Shown here: piece by piece, positions 1 through 8,548 of the stretch | How positions within the stretch are numbered: the stretch's first letter is position 1 | How the letters are laid out: every line of letters starts with the position of its first letter | From: JAIBBD01 sp041390685 | GTDB lineage: Bacteria > Chloroflexota > Dehalococcoidia > UBA2979 | DNA: 64,000 nucleotides | Assembly: GCA_041390685.1 (NCBI GenBank) | Contig: JAWKPL010000001.1 | Location: 1,364,001-1,428,000 of the forward strand | Direction: 5' to 3' | The notes under the pieces: model-generated | The model's input: only the letters and a program-made list of their open reading frames with translations | Database searches by the model: none | What the model was told of the DNA's origin: nothing | Made by a program: the position numbers and the translations under genes

Positions 1-2
1 AT

Positions 3-1268
3 TACACGGGCACACAGGCGCTGACGATCCGGGGGGATAACCCGCTGGCGTACCGGACGATCCAGGGGTCGCTGTTCGTGCCGGGGGACCCAAACATCGA
101 GCCGCTGGACTGCGGGATGCTCCGCAGCACGGGCGGGGCGGACGTGACGTTCAGCCAGGTGACGGTCCAGCACTCGTGGTGCGATGCGCTGAACATCGTG
201 CCGGTGGCGGGCGACGACGAGATCGTGATCACGTTGAACAAGGTGGTGCTGCGCAACAACTTCGGTTCCGGGCTGTTCCTGCATGAGATCGAGGAGGCGG
301 AGGCGGCGATTCGGCTGCACGTGACCTCGTCGCTGGTGACGGGCAACGGGCGGTGCCGAGGGGCCGGAGGCTGCGCGTTCGGCGGTATCGAGCTGCAGGG
401 TGTGGGTCAAGGCTCGATCGACGCGGAGCTCTCCGGTTCGGCCTTCAACGGGAACGGCGGCGACGGGCTATCGGTCGCGTGGGACGAGGCTGAGGTCACG
501 ACGGCGCCACCGCCGGTACTCGATATCGACCTGACGGTGACGGCGAATAGCACGAGCTTCAATGACAACGGGGGTTCGGTGCCGGTGCTGGGCGTGGCGG
601 AGCGCGGGAGCGGCCGAGGGCCCTCGATCGCGTCGCACCAGTCGGGGAACGGACTGACGGTCGCGGGGACGGGGCTGGGCGCGGGCACGGTGTCCGTGAC
701 GCTGACGAAGGTGCAGGCGAGCGGCAACGCCGGCGACGGGGTCGAGATCATCGAAGGTTTCGGGCTGACGGATGACACCTCGAATGTGGTGTTCGCTGCG
801 ACATCGGTGCTCGCGTGGGGGAACGGCAGCGACGGGCTGGACGTGGCCGAGTTTGGCGACGGCGCGCTGGAGATGGACCTGGCGTCAGTGTCGACGTGGT
901 CAAACGGCGGCAGCGGTGTGGCCGGCTCGGAAGAGGGTGACGGTGACTTCGGCTTCGAGGCGGCCGGGTCGTCGTCTTATCGCAACGGATTCAATGGTTT
1001 TTCGCTCGAGGCCGGTGGGGGGGATGGTGAACTGTCAGCGGAGTTCAACCAGACTGTTGTGAGCGCGAACGGCGCGGACGGCATCCATGGCGACGACGCC
1101 GGCGACGGGTTCGCCGGGGGCGGGCTGTCGTTCGAGGTGAGCGGCTGCACGATCGTCTTCAACGGCGACGATGCGATCGACCTCTCGGCGACGGGCGACC
1201 CGGGGACGCTTACCGTGAGCGCCTCGTTCATCAGCGGGGACATTGAGCTGGACAACGTGGTGCAGTAG
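3..1268 (+). CDS. Secreted right-handed beta-helix repeat protein, 5'-truncated by window edge
   Basis: The reading frame is open from the first bases of the window, so the start lies outside; 421 codons are visible. The visible N-terminus (LTIRGDNPLAYRTIQGS, then ...LDCGMLRSTGGADVTFSQVTVQ) aligns by eye with the LTIAGLFNTVIQGQ and ESTGGADLTLISLTFQ segments of the two proteins at 54.5-58.0 kb, so this is a third member of that family. The rest consists of imperfect repeats of about 30-40 residues built around an N-G-x-D-G-x-x-V/I turn, the signature of parallel beta-helix (pectate-lyase-like) folds. It is acidic and contains no catalytic motif I recognise. By analogy with its paralogs it should carry a signal peptide and act outside the cell. 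A 20-bp-stem terminator follows the stop. Function unknown; surface or matrix protein is inference. Confidence 0.8.
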   Translation, partial: YTGTQALTIRGDNPLAYRTIQGSLFVPGDPNIEPLDCGMLRSTGGADVTFSQVTVQHSWCDALNIVPVAGDDEIVITLNKVVLRNNFGSGLFLHEIEEAEAAIRLHVTSSLVTGNGRCRGAGGCAFGGIELQGVGQGSIDAELSGSAFNGNGGDGLSVAWDEAEVTTAPPPVLDIDLTVTANSTSFNDNGGSVPVLGVAERGSGRGPSIASHQSGNGLTVAGTGLGAGTVSVTLTKVQASGNAGDGVEIIEGFGLTDDTSNVVFAATSVLAWGNGSDGLDVAEFGDGALEMDLASVSTWSNGGSGVAGSEEGDGDFGFEAAGSSSYRNGFNGFSLEAGGGDGELSAEFNQTVVSANGADGIHGDDAGDGFAGGGLSFEVSGCTIVFNGDDAIDLSATGDPGTLTVSASFISGDIELDNVVQ

Positions 1269-1299
1269 TGCGAGTTACGGCGGACAGCGCCGAGGGCGG

Positions 1300-1343
1300 G
1301 ACAGCAGTGAGGGGGCGCCAGATGGCGCCCCCTCACTGCTGTC
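1300..1343. terminator. Perfect 20-bp hairpin, likely bidirectional terminator
   Basis: The arms at 1300-1319 and 1324-1343 are perfectly complementary over 20 bp around a 4-nt loop. It lies between the convergent beta-helix gene (+) and the 101-residue gene (-), where a shared terminator is expected. There is no clear T-run, as is common in high-GC genomes. Confidence 0.75.
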
Positions 1344-1366
1344 TGGATGGCGGCCGGGAGTTGGGG

Positions 1367-1672
1367 CTATTCGCCCTCTTCGTCCTCGGTGGGGGCGTTG
1401 GGGTCGTGGACGTAGGCGATGTAGCGCTCGTTGCGTTCGCCGAGGACGACGAGGTTGCCAGCGGCTTCCTGCTCCGCGATGAAGCGGGGGAGGTGGGCGC
1501 CGTGGCCCTTGGTGGGGAAGGTGCTGGAGGAGTAGGAGAAGCGGCGCCCGGCGACCTCGATGTAGTAGGGGGGGACGTCGTCGAATTCGTTCATGTTCAG
1601 GAGAAAGACATCGACGCCGCCTTCGCTGAGGACGGTCATGTCGTCGAAGCCGACGGCCATCTCGGTGGGCAT
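1367..1672 (-). CDS. Hypothetical acidic protein, 101 aa
   Basis: This small soluble protein has no signal peptide, membrane segment or cysteine. It starts at an ATG (1672) preceded by a GGAGGAGGA purine run that serves as ribosome binding site, and ends in a very acidic tail (DPNAPTEDEEGE). The middle contains FSYSSSTFPTKGHGAHLPRF, which resembles no motif I know. It lies 46 bp downstream of the DUF3105 gene on the same strand and is probably co-transcribed with it. Function not recognised. Confidence 0.6.
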   Translation of the reverse strand: MPTEMAVGFDDMTVLSEGGVDVFLLNMNEFDDVPPYYIEVAGRRFSYSSSTFPTKGHGAHLPRFIAEQEAAGNLVVLGERNERYIAYVHDPNAPTEDEEGE

Positions 1673-1718
1673 GGAGTCCTCCTCCTCGGTGGGAACTACG
1701 GGCCTCGTCGGGACGAGG

Positions 1719-2417
1719 CTACATGCTGACGGTGGTACGCACGAACGGTTCCGGGGCGCGGTTGCGGTTCGTGGTGATGAACTTCTCGAGGGTGTCTTTG
1801 TCGAAGCGGTCGAAGGTCATGATCTGGCCCCACGAGACGATATCGATGGCGTCATCGTTCTCGGGGCGCGGGGAGAGCATGACGTCGACGGCGTAGTCAC
1901 GGACGAGGTCCCCGAGCTTGTTGACGGTGTCCTGGTCGACCTTCGCGGGGTTGTAAGTGATCCAGACGATGCCGTGCTCGAGGGAGTGGATGGCGTTCCC
2001 GTCCGGGATGGGGTCTTTAAAGATGCCGGTGGGGTGGGGGGAGGCGAAGTGGGGGCCTCGGGGGGGGGGCTCGCCGGGCGGGATCTGGAGGAGGAGCGGG
2101 TCGGCGATGTGCTGACGGTCGGTACTGCTATCGGCGATGGGGACGGCGGAGCCCATGAGGTCGTCAGTGGAGACCTCGGAGGAGGAGGTGGAGTTGCCTC
2201 CACGGTTGGCGACGAAGATGGCGCCGACGATGACGACGGCGGCGAGGACGGAGCCGATGGTGAGGAAGCCGCCGAAGGAGTCGATGGTCTCGCGCCACGC
2301 GGGCTTCGCGGGGGCGGGGGCGCCGGCGGAGGCGAGACGGCGCGCGGGGGCGTCCTCGCGGGCAGGAGTTGAGGCGCCGCTCGTGCGGCGCGTAGGGCGG
2401 CGTCGTTCTCTCGGCAC
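1719..2417 (-). CDS. DUF3105 domain membrane-anchored protein
   Basis: The 232-residue protein has a basic, Pro/Ala-rich cytoplasmic N-terminus (1-45), one membrane segment at about residues 50-70 (FLTIGSVLAAVVIVGAIFVA) and an extracytoplasmic C-terminal domain. That domain has the DUF3105 hallmarks: a PPxGPH-type segment (PPPRGPHFASP), then HSLEHGIVWITY, with histidines that look suited to metal binding. The family is widespread in Actinobacteria and Chloroflexota and has no established function. GTG start at 2417. It precedes the 101-aa gene and lies 75 bp downstream of the AI-2E exporter gene, all minus strand. The exact start is uncertain because the N-terminal region is low-complexity. 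Confidence 0.8.
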   Translation of the reverse strand: MPRERRRPTRRTSGASTPAREDAPARRLASAGAPAPAKPAWRETIDSFGGFLTIGSVLAAVVIVGAIFVANRGGNSTSSSEVSTDDLMGSAVPIADSSTDRQHIADPLLLQIPPGEPPPRGPHFASPHPTGIFKDPIPDGNAIHSLEHGIVWITYNPAKVDQDTVNKLGDLVRDYAVDVMLSPRPENDDAIDIVSWGQIMTFDRFDKDTLEKFITTNRNRAPEPFVRTTVSM

Positions 2418-2492
2418 GCGTCCTCCGATGGGGTGCTTCGGGAGCGCGACGATTATCGCGAGGGACGGGGAGTGGAGGCAACGGGGCGGGCG

Positions 2493-3614
2493 TCAGCTGC
2501 CGCCACGTTCGCCTTCGAAAGCGAGGCGGTCGGGCTCCTCGTCGGGAGCGAAGACCTGTTCGCCCTCGGTTGCGAGGACCTCGGGGGTGCCGAACTCCTC
2601 GTCGTCGCGGGGCGGCGGGGGGAGGCCGAGGAAGCGGCGCTCCATGGAGTACTCGAGGATGACGCGGCCGGCGGCGGCGGCGGGGAGGGCGAGGAGGACG
2701 CCGACGACGCCGAGGAGCTCGGCGCCGATGAGGACGGTGATGAGGACGACGAGCGGCGGGAGGTTGAGGGTCGCGCCGTAGACGCGCGGGACGAGGATGC
2801 GGTCCTCGAACTGCTGATAGATGAGGAGGGCGATGAGGACGGTGATGGCGGCGGTGGAGGACTCATCGGAGGCGGCGAGGACCTGCGGGCCGACGGCGAT
2901 GTATGCGCCGACGAGGGGGATGACGTCCGCGATGCCGGCGAGGACGGCGAAGGCGAGGGCGTTGGGGACGCCGACGACGGTGAGGACGACGAAGGTATAG
3001 GCGGCGATGATCGCGGAGGTGATGGTCTGACCTCGGATGTAGCCGCCGACGACGCGGGTCATGGACTGGAGGAGGCGCTGGGCGTCGGCTTCCTTGCCGG
3101 CGGGGACGAACTGGTAGACCCAGCGGGCGAGGCGGGGGGCATCCGCGAGGAGGTAGAGGGTCATGACGGCCACGGTGAAGGCGGCGAAGAGGAAGAAGAG
3201 GAGTTGCTGGGTGTAGTCGATGGCGCGGCCTGACAGGAGCTCGGCCCAGTTGATCTCCCTGGCGCGTTGTTCGAGGTCGACATCGATGCCGTAGTCGGCG
3301 AGGCGGAGTTCGATCTCCTCGGCCCATCCGGGGATCTGGTCGCGGATGGTCTGGAGCTCGCTGATGAGGCCGGGGACCATCATGGCGAAGAGGGCGACGA
3401 TGCCGGCGAAGACGGCGACGGCGACGAGGAGGACGGCGATGCCTCGTTTGACGCCGCGGGCGACGAGCCATTCGACGTAGGGCAGCAGGGCGCCCATGAA
3501 GATGAGGGCGGTCACGACGAGGATGACGACGGGCCAGAGGCGGCGCAGCAGGATGACGCCGGCGACGGCCAGCAGGAGGAAGAAGACGCCGCGGGCGGTG
3601 AGTTCGATCCTCAC
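2493..3614 (-). CDS. AI-2E family (PerM/TqsA-type) membrane exporter
   Basis: At 373 residues it matches the usual length of the AI-2E transporter family: an N-terminal pair of membrane segments (FFLLLAVAGVILLRRLWPVVILVVTALIF), further hydrophobic segments, and the central GGYIRGQ and PNALAFAVLAGIADVIPLVGAYIA regions conserved in PerM/YhhT/TqsA proteins. Members are roughly eight-TM inner-membrane proteins linked to export of autoinducer-2 or to Na+/H+ antiport; the substrate here cannot be told. I chose the GTG at 3614 because homology begins there; the frame stays open upstream, but with unconserved Arg/Pro-rich sequence. The acidic tail after the last helix (FAPDEEPDRLAFEGE) is cytoplasmic by prediction. 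Confidence 0.85.
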   Translation of the reverse strand: MRIELTARGVFFLLLAVAGVILLRRLWPVVILVVTALIFMGALLPYVEWLVARGVKRGIAVLLVAVAVFAGIVALFAMMVPGLISELQTIRDQIPGWAEEIELRLADYGIDVDLEQRAREINWAELLSGRAIDYTQQLLFFLFAAFTVAVMTLYLLADAPRLARWVYQFVPAGKEADAQRLLQSMTRVVGGYIRGQTITSAIIAAYTFVVLTVVGVPNALAFAVLAGIADVIPLVGAYIAVGPQVLAASDESSTAAITVLIALLIYQQFEDRILVPRVYGATLNLPPLVVLITVLIGAELLGVVGVLLALPAAAAGRVILEYSMERRFLGLPPPPRDDEEFGTPEVLATEGEQVFAPDEEPDRLAFEGERGGS

Positions 3615-3856
3615 GGAGGGTGGTGTGCCGCCCCTTCTCGCCGCCCGCCCGGCGGGTATGCACGCCGCGTTGGGCGGCATCCAGTTCGGGGCAGAATAGC
3701 AGACTGACGGAGCGGTGACCGGGCCGTCACCGGGCGGCCGTGCGAGGGGCTGAGAGGCGGGGCGCCGTACTCGTGCAGGCTCGCGAGAACGGCGGTCTGT
3801 CACTGTTCTGCGACGGGGCGGTGCATCTCGCGAGGGGGTCGGGAGGGCAGCGCGGC

Positions 3857-3862
3857 TATGCT
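3857..3862 (+). promoter_or_regulatory. -10-like TATGCT placed for a leaderless transcript
   Basis: TATGCT ends 8 nt before the ATG of the glycosyltransferase gene. A start point 6-8 nt downstream would fall on or next to the ATG, and no Shine-Dalgarno sequence is visible. No good -35 is seen. Confidence 0.35.
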
Positions 3863-3870
3863 CGCGGGCG

Positions 3871-4962
3871 ATGGACGGCGAGGGGGCGGGGACGCCTCGA
3901 AGCGTGGTGGTGGTGCGGGCGCTGCCCGGGCTGGGCGACCTGCTGTGCCTCGTGCCGGCGCTGCGGGCGATGCGGGCAGCGTGGCCGGGAGCACATATCG
4001 CGTTGGTGGGGCTGGCGCCGGAGGCGCGCGGGTTCGTGGAACGGTTCAGCGCGTACCTTGATGGCCTGATCGAGTTTCCAGGGTTCCCGGGGGTGCCGGA
4101 GCGGCCGTTCGAGGCGGGGCGGACGGCGGCGTTCCTCGTGGAGATGCAGGGGCTGCGGTCCGACGTGGCGCTGCAGTTGCACGGGAACGGGCTGTCGACG
4201 AACGCGTTCACGCTGTTGCTCGGGGCGAGGCGGACGGCGGGGTTCTATCCGCCGGGGCTCGCCGCGCCGGGGGCGGACTTCGTGCCGTATCCCACCGATG
4301 TGGCGGAGCCGCTGCGGCACCTGCAGGCGCTCGCACCGCTCGGCGTGGGGCCGGCGGGGGAGGCCGCGCTGGAGTGGCCGGTGACGGACCGGGACCGGGT
4401 GGAGTTCGAGGCGGCCGGTGAGGTCGCGGGGCTTGCGCCGGGGAGTCTCGCGGTGGTGCACGCGGGGGCGCAGGACCCGCGGCGGCGGTGGCCGGCGGAG
4501 CGGTTCGCGGTGGTGGCGGACTACCTCGCGGGGCGGGGGGCGATGCCGGTGCTGACGGGGACGACGGCGGAAGGGGAAACCGTGGCAGCGGTGTCGCGTG
4601 GGATGCGCGGAGCGCACCTCGATGCGTGCGGGCGGCTGACGCTGGGGGCGCTGGGGGTGTTGCTGACGCGGGCTCGGCTGGTGGTGACGAACGATACAGG
4701 GGTGTCGCACCTGGCGGCTGCGGTGCGCGCACCGAGCGTGGTGGTGTTCAGCGCCTCGGACCGGCGGCGGTGGGCGCCACTCGACTCGTCGTTGCATCGG
4801 GCGGTGGGTGCGGGGGTGGCGGACATCGAGCCGTGCGCGTCGTGCCCCGGGGAGTCGGGGCGGTGCCTCGGCGATGGGTGTGGCCTCGGGGCGCGGCGGG
4901 CGGCGTCGTACGCCGAGGCCAGCGAGGTGGTGGCGGCGGTGGAGGCAGCCCTGGGCGGGTAG
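3871..4962 (+). CDS. Glycosyltransferase family 9 (ADP-heptosyltransferase-like)
   Basis: The 363-residue protein has the GT9/WaaF-type layout: an N-terminal Rossmann-like domain (VVVVRALPGLGDLLCLVPALRA), a middle segment (VVHAGAQDPRRRWPAERFA) equivalent to the P-G-A-x-x-x-K/R-x-W-P-x-x-x-F motif, and the C-terminal nucleotide-sugar site VTNDTGVSHLAAAV. GT9 enzymes transfer heptose or other sugars from ADP/GDP donors to lipopolysaccharide or other glycans on the cytoplasmic face. In an organism of this kind the acceptor is unknown; lipid-anchored glycan or glycoprotein decoration is possible. The Cys-rich end (EPCASCPGESGRCLGDGC) is unusual for the family. It is monocistronic, convergent with tatA, with a terminator between them. 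Confidence 0.85.
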   Translation: MDGEGAGTPRSVVVVRALPGLGDLLCLVPALRAMRAAWPGAHIALVGLAPEARGFVERFSAYLDGLIEFPGFPGVPERPFEAGRTAAFLVEMQGLRSDVALQLHGNGLSTNAFTLLLGARRTAGFYPPGLAAPGADFVPYPTDVAEPLRHLQALAPLGVGPAGEAALEWPVTDRDRVEFEAAGEVAGLAPGSLAVVHAGAQDPRRRWPAERFAVVADYLAGRGAMPVLTGTTAEGETVAAVSRGMRGAHLDACGRLTLGALGVLLTRARLVVTNDTGVSHLAAAVRAPSVVVFSASDRRRWAPLDSSLHRAVGAGVADIEPCASCPGESGRCLGDGCGLGARRAASYAEASEVVAAVEAALGG

Positions 4963-4983
4963 CGGACGCCCTCGGCGGGCGGG

Positions 4984-5006
4984 GCGCCTCGCACCGCACG
5001 AGGCGC
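4984..5006. terminator. 8-bp GC hairpin between convergent genes
   Basis: GCGCCTCG at 4984-4991 pairs with CGAGGCGC at 4999-5006 around a 7-nt loop, between the stop codons of the GT9 gene and tatA. Confidence 0.5.
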
Positions 5007-5018
5007 GTGCGGGGGTGG

Positions 5019-5228
5019 CTATCGGTGCACGGGTCGAGGGCCGGTGTCACCGGTGGCGTCCGGCTCGGGGGCGGCGGGGTCATCGGGGGTCGCCGAGGCC
5101 TCGCTGCGGAATTCGCGGATGCCGCGTCCGAGCGCGCCGCCGAGGTCGGCGACGCGGGACGCGCCGAAGACGAGCGCGAGGATGATGAGGATGATGAGGA
5201 GTTCTTGCCAGCCGATGTCGCCGATCAT
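5019..5228 (-). CDS. tatA: Sec-independent (Tat) translocase subunit TatA/E
   Basis: This 69-residue protein has the classic TatA plan: a short periplasmic N-terminus, one membrane helix (LLIILIILALVFGAS), the F-G-x-x-x-(K/R)-(I/V/L) hinge here as FGASRVADLGGALGRGIREF, and an acidic unstructured tail. TatA oligomers form the translocation path for folded twin-arginine substrates; TatC and TatB are not in this window. It starts at the ATG at 5228, about 34 nt downstream of the likely transcription start. It stands alone between a convergent glycosyltransferase and an upstream quinone reductase gene on the same strand. The FGxxR rather than FGxxK hinge is within family variation. Confidence 0.92.
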   Translation of the reverse strand: MIGDIGWQELLIILIILALVFGASRVADLGGALGRGIREFRSEASATPDDPAAPEPDATGDTGPRPVHR

Positions 5229-5268
5229 GGCGGTCCCCCAGTCGTGCGCACGTCGAAGCGGTACCGCC

Positions 5269-5274
5269 ACTATA
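5269..5274 (-). promoter_or_regulatory. -10 box (TATAGT) of tatA
   Basis: Read on the minus strand, TATAGT lies about 40 nt before the tatA ATG, in an AT-richer patch that stands out from its surroundings. The best -35 on offer is CACATT or ACATTG with a spacer of 18 or 16. Confidence 0.45.
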
Positions 5275-5343
5275 CAGTGAAGGATTGCTTCAATGTGTGG
5301 TGACGTTGTCCCCGCCTCGGGGGTGTCCGATGAGGCGGAGGCC

Positions 5344-6285
5344 TCAGTCGAAGAGGATGACGAGGCGGCCGCGGGTGCCTCCGGCCTGGAAGCGGCGGTG
5401 GGCTTCGGCGGCCTGTTCGGCGGGGTAGGTCGCGGCGACGCGGAGGGTGAGCTGGCCGTCCTCGACCTGCTGGCGGAGGCGGTCCAGGAGGTCGGGGCGG
5501 TGGTCGTAGCCGCCGACCCAGGTGCGGTGGAAGGTGATGCCGCGCTCCTCGTTGCCGCGCCAGCCGCGGACGGAGGCGAAGCCGCCGCCGTCGCGGACAG
5601 CGCCGACGGCGAGTTCCTGCTGCACGGCGCCGTCGGCGAGGCCGTCGACACCCTCGGGGGCGACTTCGCGGATGCGGGCGGCGATGTCGTCGCCGCGCGG
5701 GACGACGATGTCGGCGCCGAGGGAGCGGACGAGTGCCTCGTCAGCGGGGGCGGCGTCGGCGATGACGCGGAGGCCATCGGCCTTCGCGAGCTGGACGACG
5801 TAGCCGCCGTAGCAGCCTGCGGCGCCGGTGACGGCGATGGTCTGGCCGGGCTGGAGCGCGAGCTGGTCGAGGGACTGGCGGGCGGTGAGGCCGTTCATGG
5901 GGAGGGTGGAGGCCTCGACGGCGGTGGCGCCCTTGGGGGCGCGGACCACCGAGTCGGCGGTGAGGACGATGCTCTCGCGGTAAGCGCCGTGGCTGCCGCT
6001 GGGGAGCACCATGGCCATGACGAGATCGCCGACCGCGAGGTCGGTGTCCGTGTCCGGGCCGACCTCGTCAATGACGCCGGCGGCGTCCATGCCGGGGACG
6101 TAGGGCGGGGGGTCTTTGCGCATGGCCTCGGCGCGGCCGCCGCCGCGGAGTCCGGTGTCGGTGGGGTTGACGGTGGCGGCGTGGACGCGGATGCGGACCT
6201 CGCCGGGTCCGGCGTGCACCTCGGGCAAGTCGACGATCTGGAGCACCTCGGGGCCGCCGAAGTCCATCAGTCCCACACCGCGCAT
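5344..6285 (-). CDS. Zinc-independent MDR family NADPH:quinone oxidoreductase
   Basis: The 313-residue protein follows the medium-chain dehydrogenase/reductase quinone-reductase pattern: N-terminal GroES-like domain (PEVLQIVDLPEVHAGPGEV, RVHAATVNPTDTGLR), the stretch PYVPGMDAAGVIDEVG, and a nucleotide-binding domain with VTGAAGCYGGYVVQLAKADG, the AxGxxGxxG-type NADPH motif. The structural-zinc cysteines of alcohol dehydrogenases are missing, as in QOR-type enzymes. It probably reduces quinones or enones with NADPH in the cytoplasm. The ATG at 6285 is chosen because GAGGAG lies 7 nt upstream; an ATG 21 nt earlier lacks one. The gene is divergent from the subtilase gene. Confidence 0.88.
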   Translation of the reverse strand: MRGVGLMDFGGPEVLQIVDLPEVHAGPGEVRIRVHAATVNPTDTGLRGGGRAEAMRKDPPPYVPGMDAAGVIDEVGPDTDTDLAVGDLVMAMVLPSGSHGAYRESIVLTADSVVRAPKGATAVEASTLPMNGLTARQSLDQLALQPGQTIAVTGAAGCYGGYVVQLAKADGLRVIADAAPADEALVRSLGADIVVPRGDDIAARIREVAPEGVDGLADGAVQQELAVGAVRDGGGFASVRGWRGNEERGITFHRTWVGGYDHRPDLLDRLRQQVEDGQLTLRVAATYPAEQAAEAHRRFQAGGTRGRLVILFD

Positions 6286-6461
6286 TGTTGTCTCCTCGAT
6301 GACCACCGTTTGCGGGAGATTCTAGAGCGTCCGCGGTGGCGTGGGGTGCCTGCGAGGAGGGGCGACGGAGCGAGGGGATACGGCGTAGCAGGCATACAAT
6401 GGTCGATACTCTTCTCGCGGGGCGCGGCGCCTCCCGTGCCCTCACCGGACTCAGGGGCAGC

Positions 6462-8099
6462 ATGAGCCGGATTGCCCTGCTGGCCGTCTTGTTGGGGCTC
6501 GGGATCGTCCTGACGGGGAACACGCGCTTCGACTCGGGGCCGTCCGCGAGCGCGGTGGTGGGATCGCCTTCGGCGACGGTGGGTGCGCCCTCGGTGATCG
6601 ACCGTGCGACGCTGGACAACGTGCTGGCGGGGCTCGACCGGCTGCCGGCGAGCGTGGTGGCCGCGAACGATGTCATTGGCGCGGACCGATGGCAGATGGC
6701 GGGGTTCACGGGCCACGGCGTGCGGATTGCCGTTGTGGACACCGGGTTCGACGGGTACGAGGCGGAACTGGGCGAGGCGCTGCCCGCGGAGGTGCACGCG
6801 CGGTCGTTCCGCGCCGATGGCCGCCTCGACGCGGGGAGTGAGCACGGGACGCTGGCGGCGCGGATCATCCACAGCATCGCTCCGCGCGCGGAGTTATACC
6901 TGGCGAACTTCTCGACGGTGGAGGAGTTTGCGGACCTGGTGGCGTACCTGCAGTCGGAGCGGGTGCAGGTGGTGTCGTTCTCGCTGGGGTTCGTGCACAA
7001 CGGGCCGGGCGACGGGACGGGGCCGGTGAACGAGATCATCGGGCGCTCGGTGGCCTCGGGGCAGCTGTGGGCGGTGGCGGCGGGGAACTGGGCGCAGCAA
7101 CACTGGGCGGGAACGTTCACGGACCGCGACCGGAACTCGATTCATGACTTCGCGCCGGGTGTGGAGGACAACGGGCGGTCGTACCAGGCGGGAGACCTGA
7201 TCACGGTGTCGCTGCGGTGGGACGACTCGTGGGGGTTCGCGTGCACGGACTACGACCTCGAGCTGTTCGGGCCGGACGGGACGCTGGTGGCGGCTTCGCG
7301 AGGGAGCCAGCCATGCACGGGGAACCCGGTGGAGAGCGTGCAGGTGCTGGCGACGCGGACCGGGCGATACCGAGCGCGGATCGTGGAGGTGGTGTCCTCG
7401 GGGCGGACGCCGCGGCTGGACCTGCTCATGCTGGGGTCGCCGGACAGGAGCCAGCCGCTGGAGTACTTCGTGACGGCGGGCTCGCTGGCGGAGCCGGCGG
7501 ATCATCCGGGCGTGGTGACGGTGGGGGGCCGGAACCCGTTCGACAACGCGCTGGTGGCGAACTTCTCCTCGGTGGGGCCGACGAAGGATGGGCGGCCGAA
7601 GCCCGACCTGGTGGCGCCGACGGGGGTGTCGACGGGAGGTGAGGCGTCGTTCGCCGGGACATCGGCGGCGACGCCGCACGTGGCGGGCGCGGCGGCGCTG
7701 CTGTTCGAGGCGTTTCCGGGGGCGAGTGCGGCGCAGATCACGGAGGAGCTGCGGACGCGGGGCGGACCGGAGCCGGACGCCGGGGCAGGGAGCACGGTGC
7801 GTTCGCTGCAGCTCGGCAGCCTGGAGAGCACGGGGCCGGTGCTGCCTCCGGGCGACGGCCTGGCGAGCCTGACGGGGCCGGTCATCGAGGGGCCGGGGGT
7901 GGCCACGTTGCAGTACCGGGGGGCGGACGCGTTCCCGGTGCGGTTCGCGCACCTGTTGCGGGCCGGCGCGCAGCCGGCGGCATTCTATCGGGCGAACGCG
8001 GCGGGGCAGTTCGAGGTGTTCGTGGTGGGGGCGCCGCGGGGGGCGAATACGTTCGAGGTGTTCCGCGACGGTGACATCGTGCTGGCAGCGTACCGCTAG
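6462..8099 (+). CDS. Secreted subtilisin-like (S8) serine protease
   Basis: The predicted 545-residue precursor begins with a signal peptide (SRIALLAVLLGLGIVLTG). The S8 triad is visible: Asp93 in RIAVVDTGFDG, His128 in DAGSEHGTLAARI and Ser401 in AGTSAATPHVAGAAALLFE; an Asn-bearing VAAGNWAQ segment provides the oxyanion-hole region. Between His and Ser there is a roughly 150-residue insertion around LELFGPDGTLVAASRG that looks like a pre-peptidase/P-domain-like beta fold, and a C-terminal beta-rich extension follows the catalytic domain. I chose the ATG at 6462 because AGGGG precedes it and -10-like TACAAT/GATACT hexamers lie at 6395-6410. An ATG at 6399 would add 21 residues. Confidence 0.9.
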   Translation: MSRIALLAVLLGLGIVLTGNTRFDSGPSASAVVGSPSATVGAPSVIDRATLDNVLAGLDRLPASVVAANDVIGADRWQMAGFTGHGVRIAVVDTGFDGYEAELGEALPAEVHARSFRADGRLDAGSEHGTLAARIIHSIAPRAELYLANFSTVEEFADLVAYLQSERVQVVSFSLGFVHNGPGDGTGPVNEIIGRSVASGQLWAVAAGNWAQQHWAGTFTDRDRNSIHDFAPGVEDNGRSYQAGDLITVSLRWDDSWGFACTDYDLELFGPDGTLVAASRGSQPCTGNPVESVQVLATRTGRYRARIVEVVSSGRTPRLDLLMLGSPDRSQPLEYFVTAGSLAEPADHPGVVTVGGRNPFDNALVANFSSVGPTKDGRPKPDLVAPTGVSTGGEASFAGTSAATPHVAGAAALLFEAFPGASAAQITEELRTRGGPEPDAGAGSTVRSLQLGSLESTGPVLPPGDGLASLTGPVIEGPGVATLQYRGADAFPVRFAHLLRAGAQPAAFYRANAAGQFEVFVVGAPRGANTFEVFRDGDIVLAAYR

Positions 8100-8131
8100 G
8101 CGGCGGGCGCGTGCCGCTCGGGAGAGGCGCG

Positions 8132-8401
8132 TCAGAGATCGAAGACCAGCGCCAGGCCCGCGATGGCCATCACCAGCACTCCGACTGCAACGGTGAGGAT
8201 GCCGAGCCGCCGGCGGGCCGCGCCCGTCGACGTGGGGTCGAGCGGCCTCGAAAGCCCGTGCCATGTGCTGATCGTGGCGTGGTGGGAGGTACGGGGGTTT
8301 CGCCACTGGGAGACGCCGAGCCCCACGAGCGCTGCCCCGACGAGCAGCCAGAACACGGTGGCGCCCCTGTGATCGAACGTGGCTCCCCGGCCGAATCTCA
8401 T
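8132..8401 (-). CDS. Small two-TM membrane protein, 89 aa
   Basis: It has two hydrophobic helices (TVFWLLVGAALVGLGVSQW and LGILTVAVGVLVMAIAGLAL) separated by a loop rich in His and Arg. The ATG at 8401 has GGAGG 7 nt upstream, which decides the start. It lies convergent to the subtilase gene with a 32-bp gap. No family recognised. Confidence 0.65.
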   Translation of the reverse strand: MRFGRGATFDHRGATVFWLLVGAALVGLGVSQWRNPRTSHHATISTWHGLSRPLDPTSTGAARRRLGILTVAVGVLVMAIAGLALVFDL

Positions 8402-8548
8402 GTCTCGTCCTCCAGCCACCCGCATGCGCGGGCATGGTGCCGGATTGTATGCATGGGCGCGCTGGTGCCAGGGATGGAGGTCAAGGGGCCTTCGCACGTT
8501 GACGGGCCGGTGGGGCGCGCACTACGCTCGCGCATGAGGAGGTCAGTC

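Noticed and set aside
3615..4211. N-terminal extension of the AI-2E exporter frame
   Set aside because: The additional residues are low-complexity and overlap the GT9 gene on the other strand; conserved sequence begins at the GTG at 3614.
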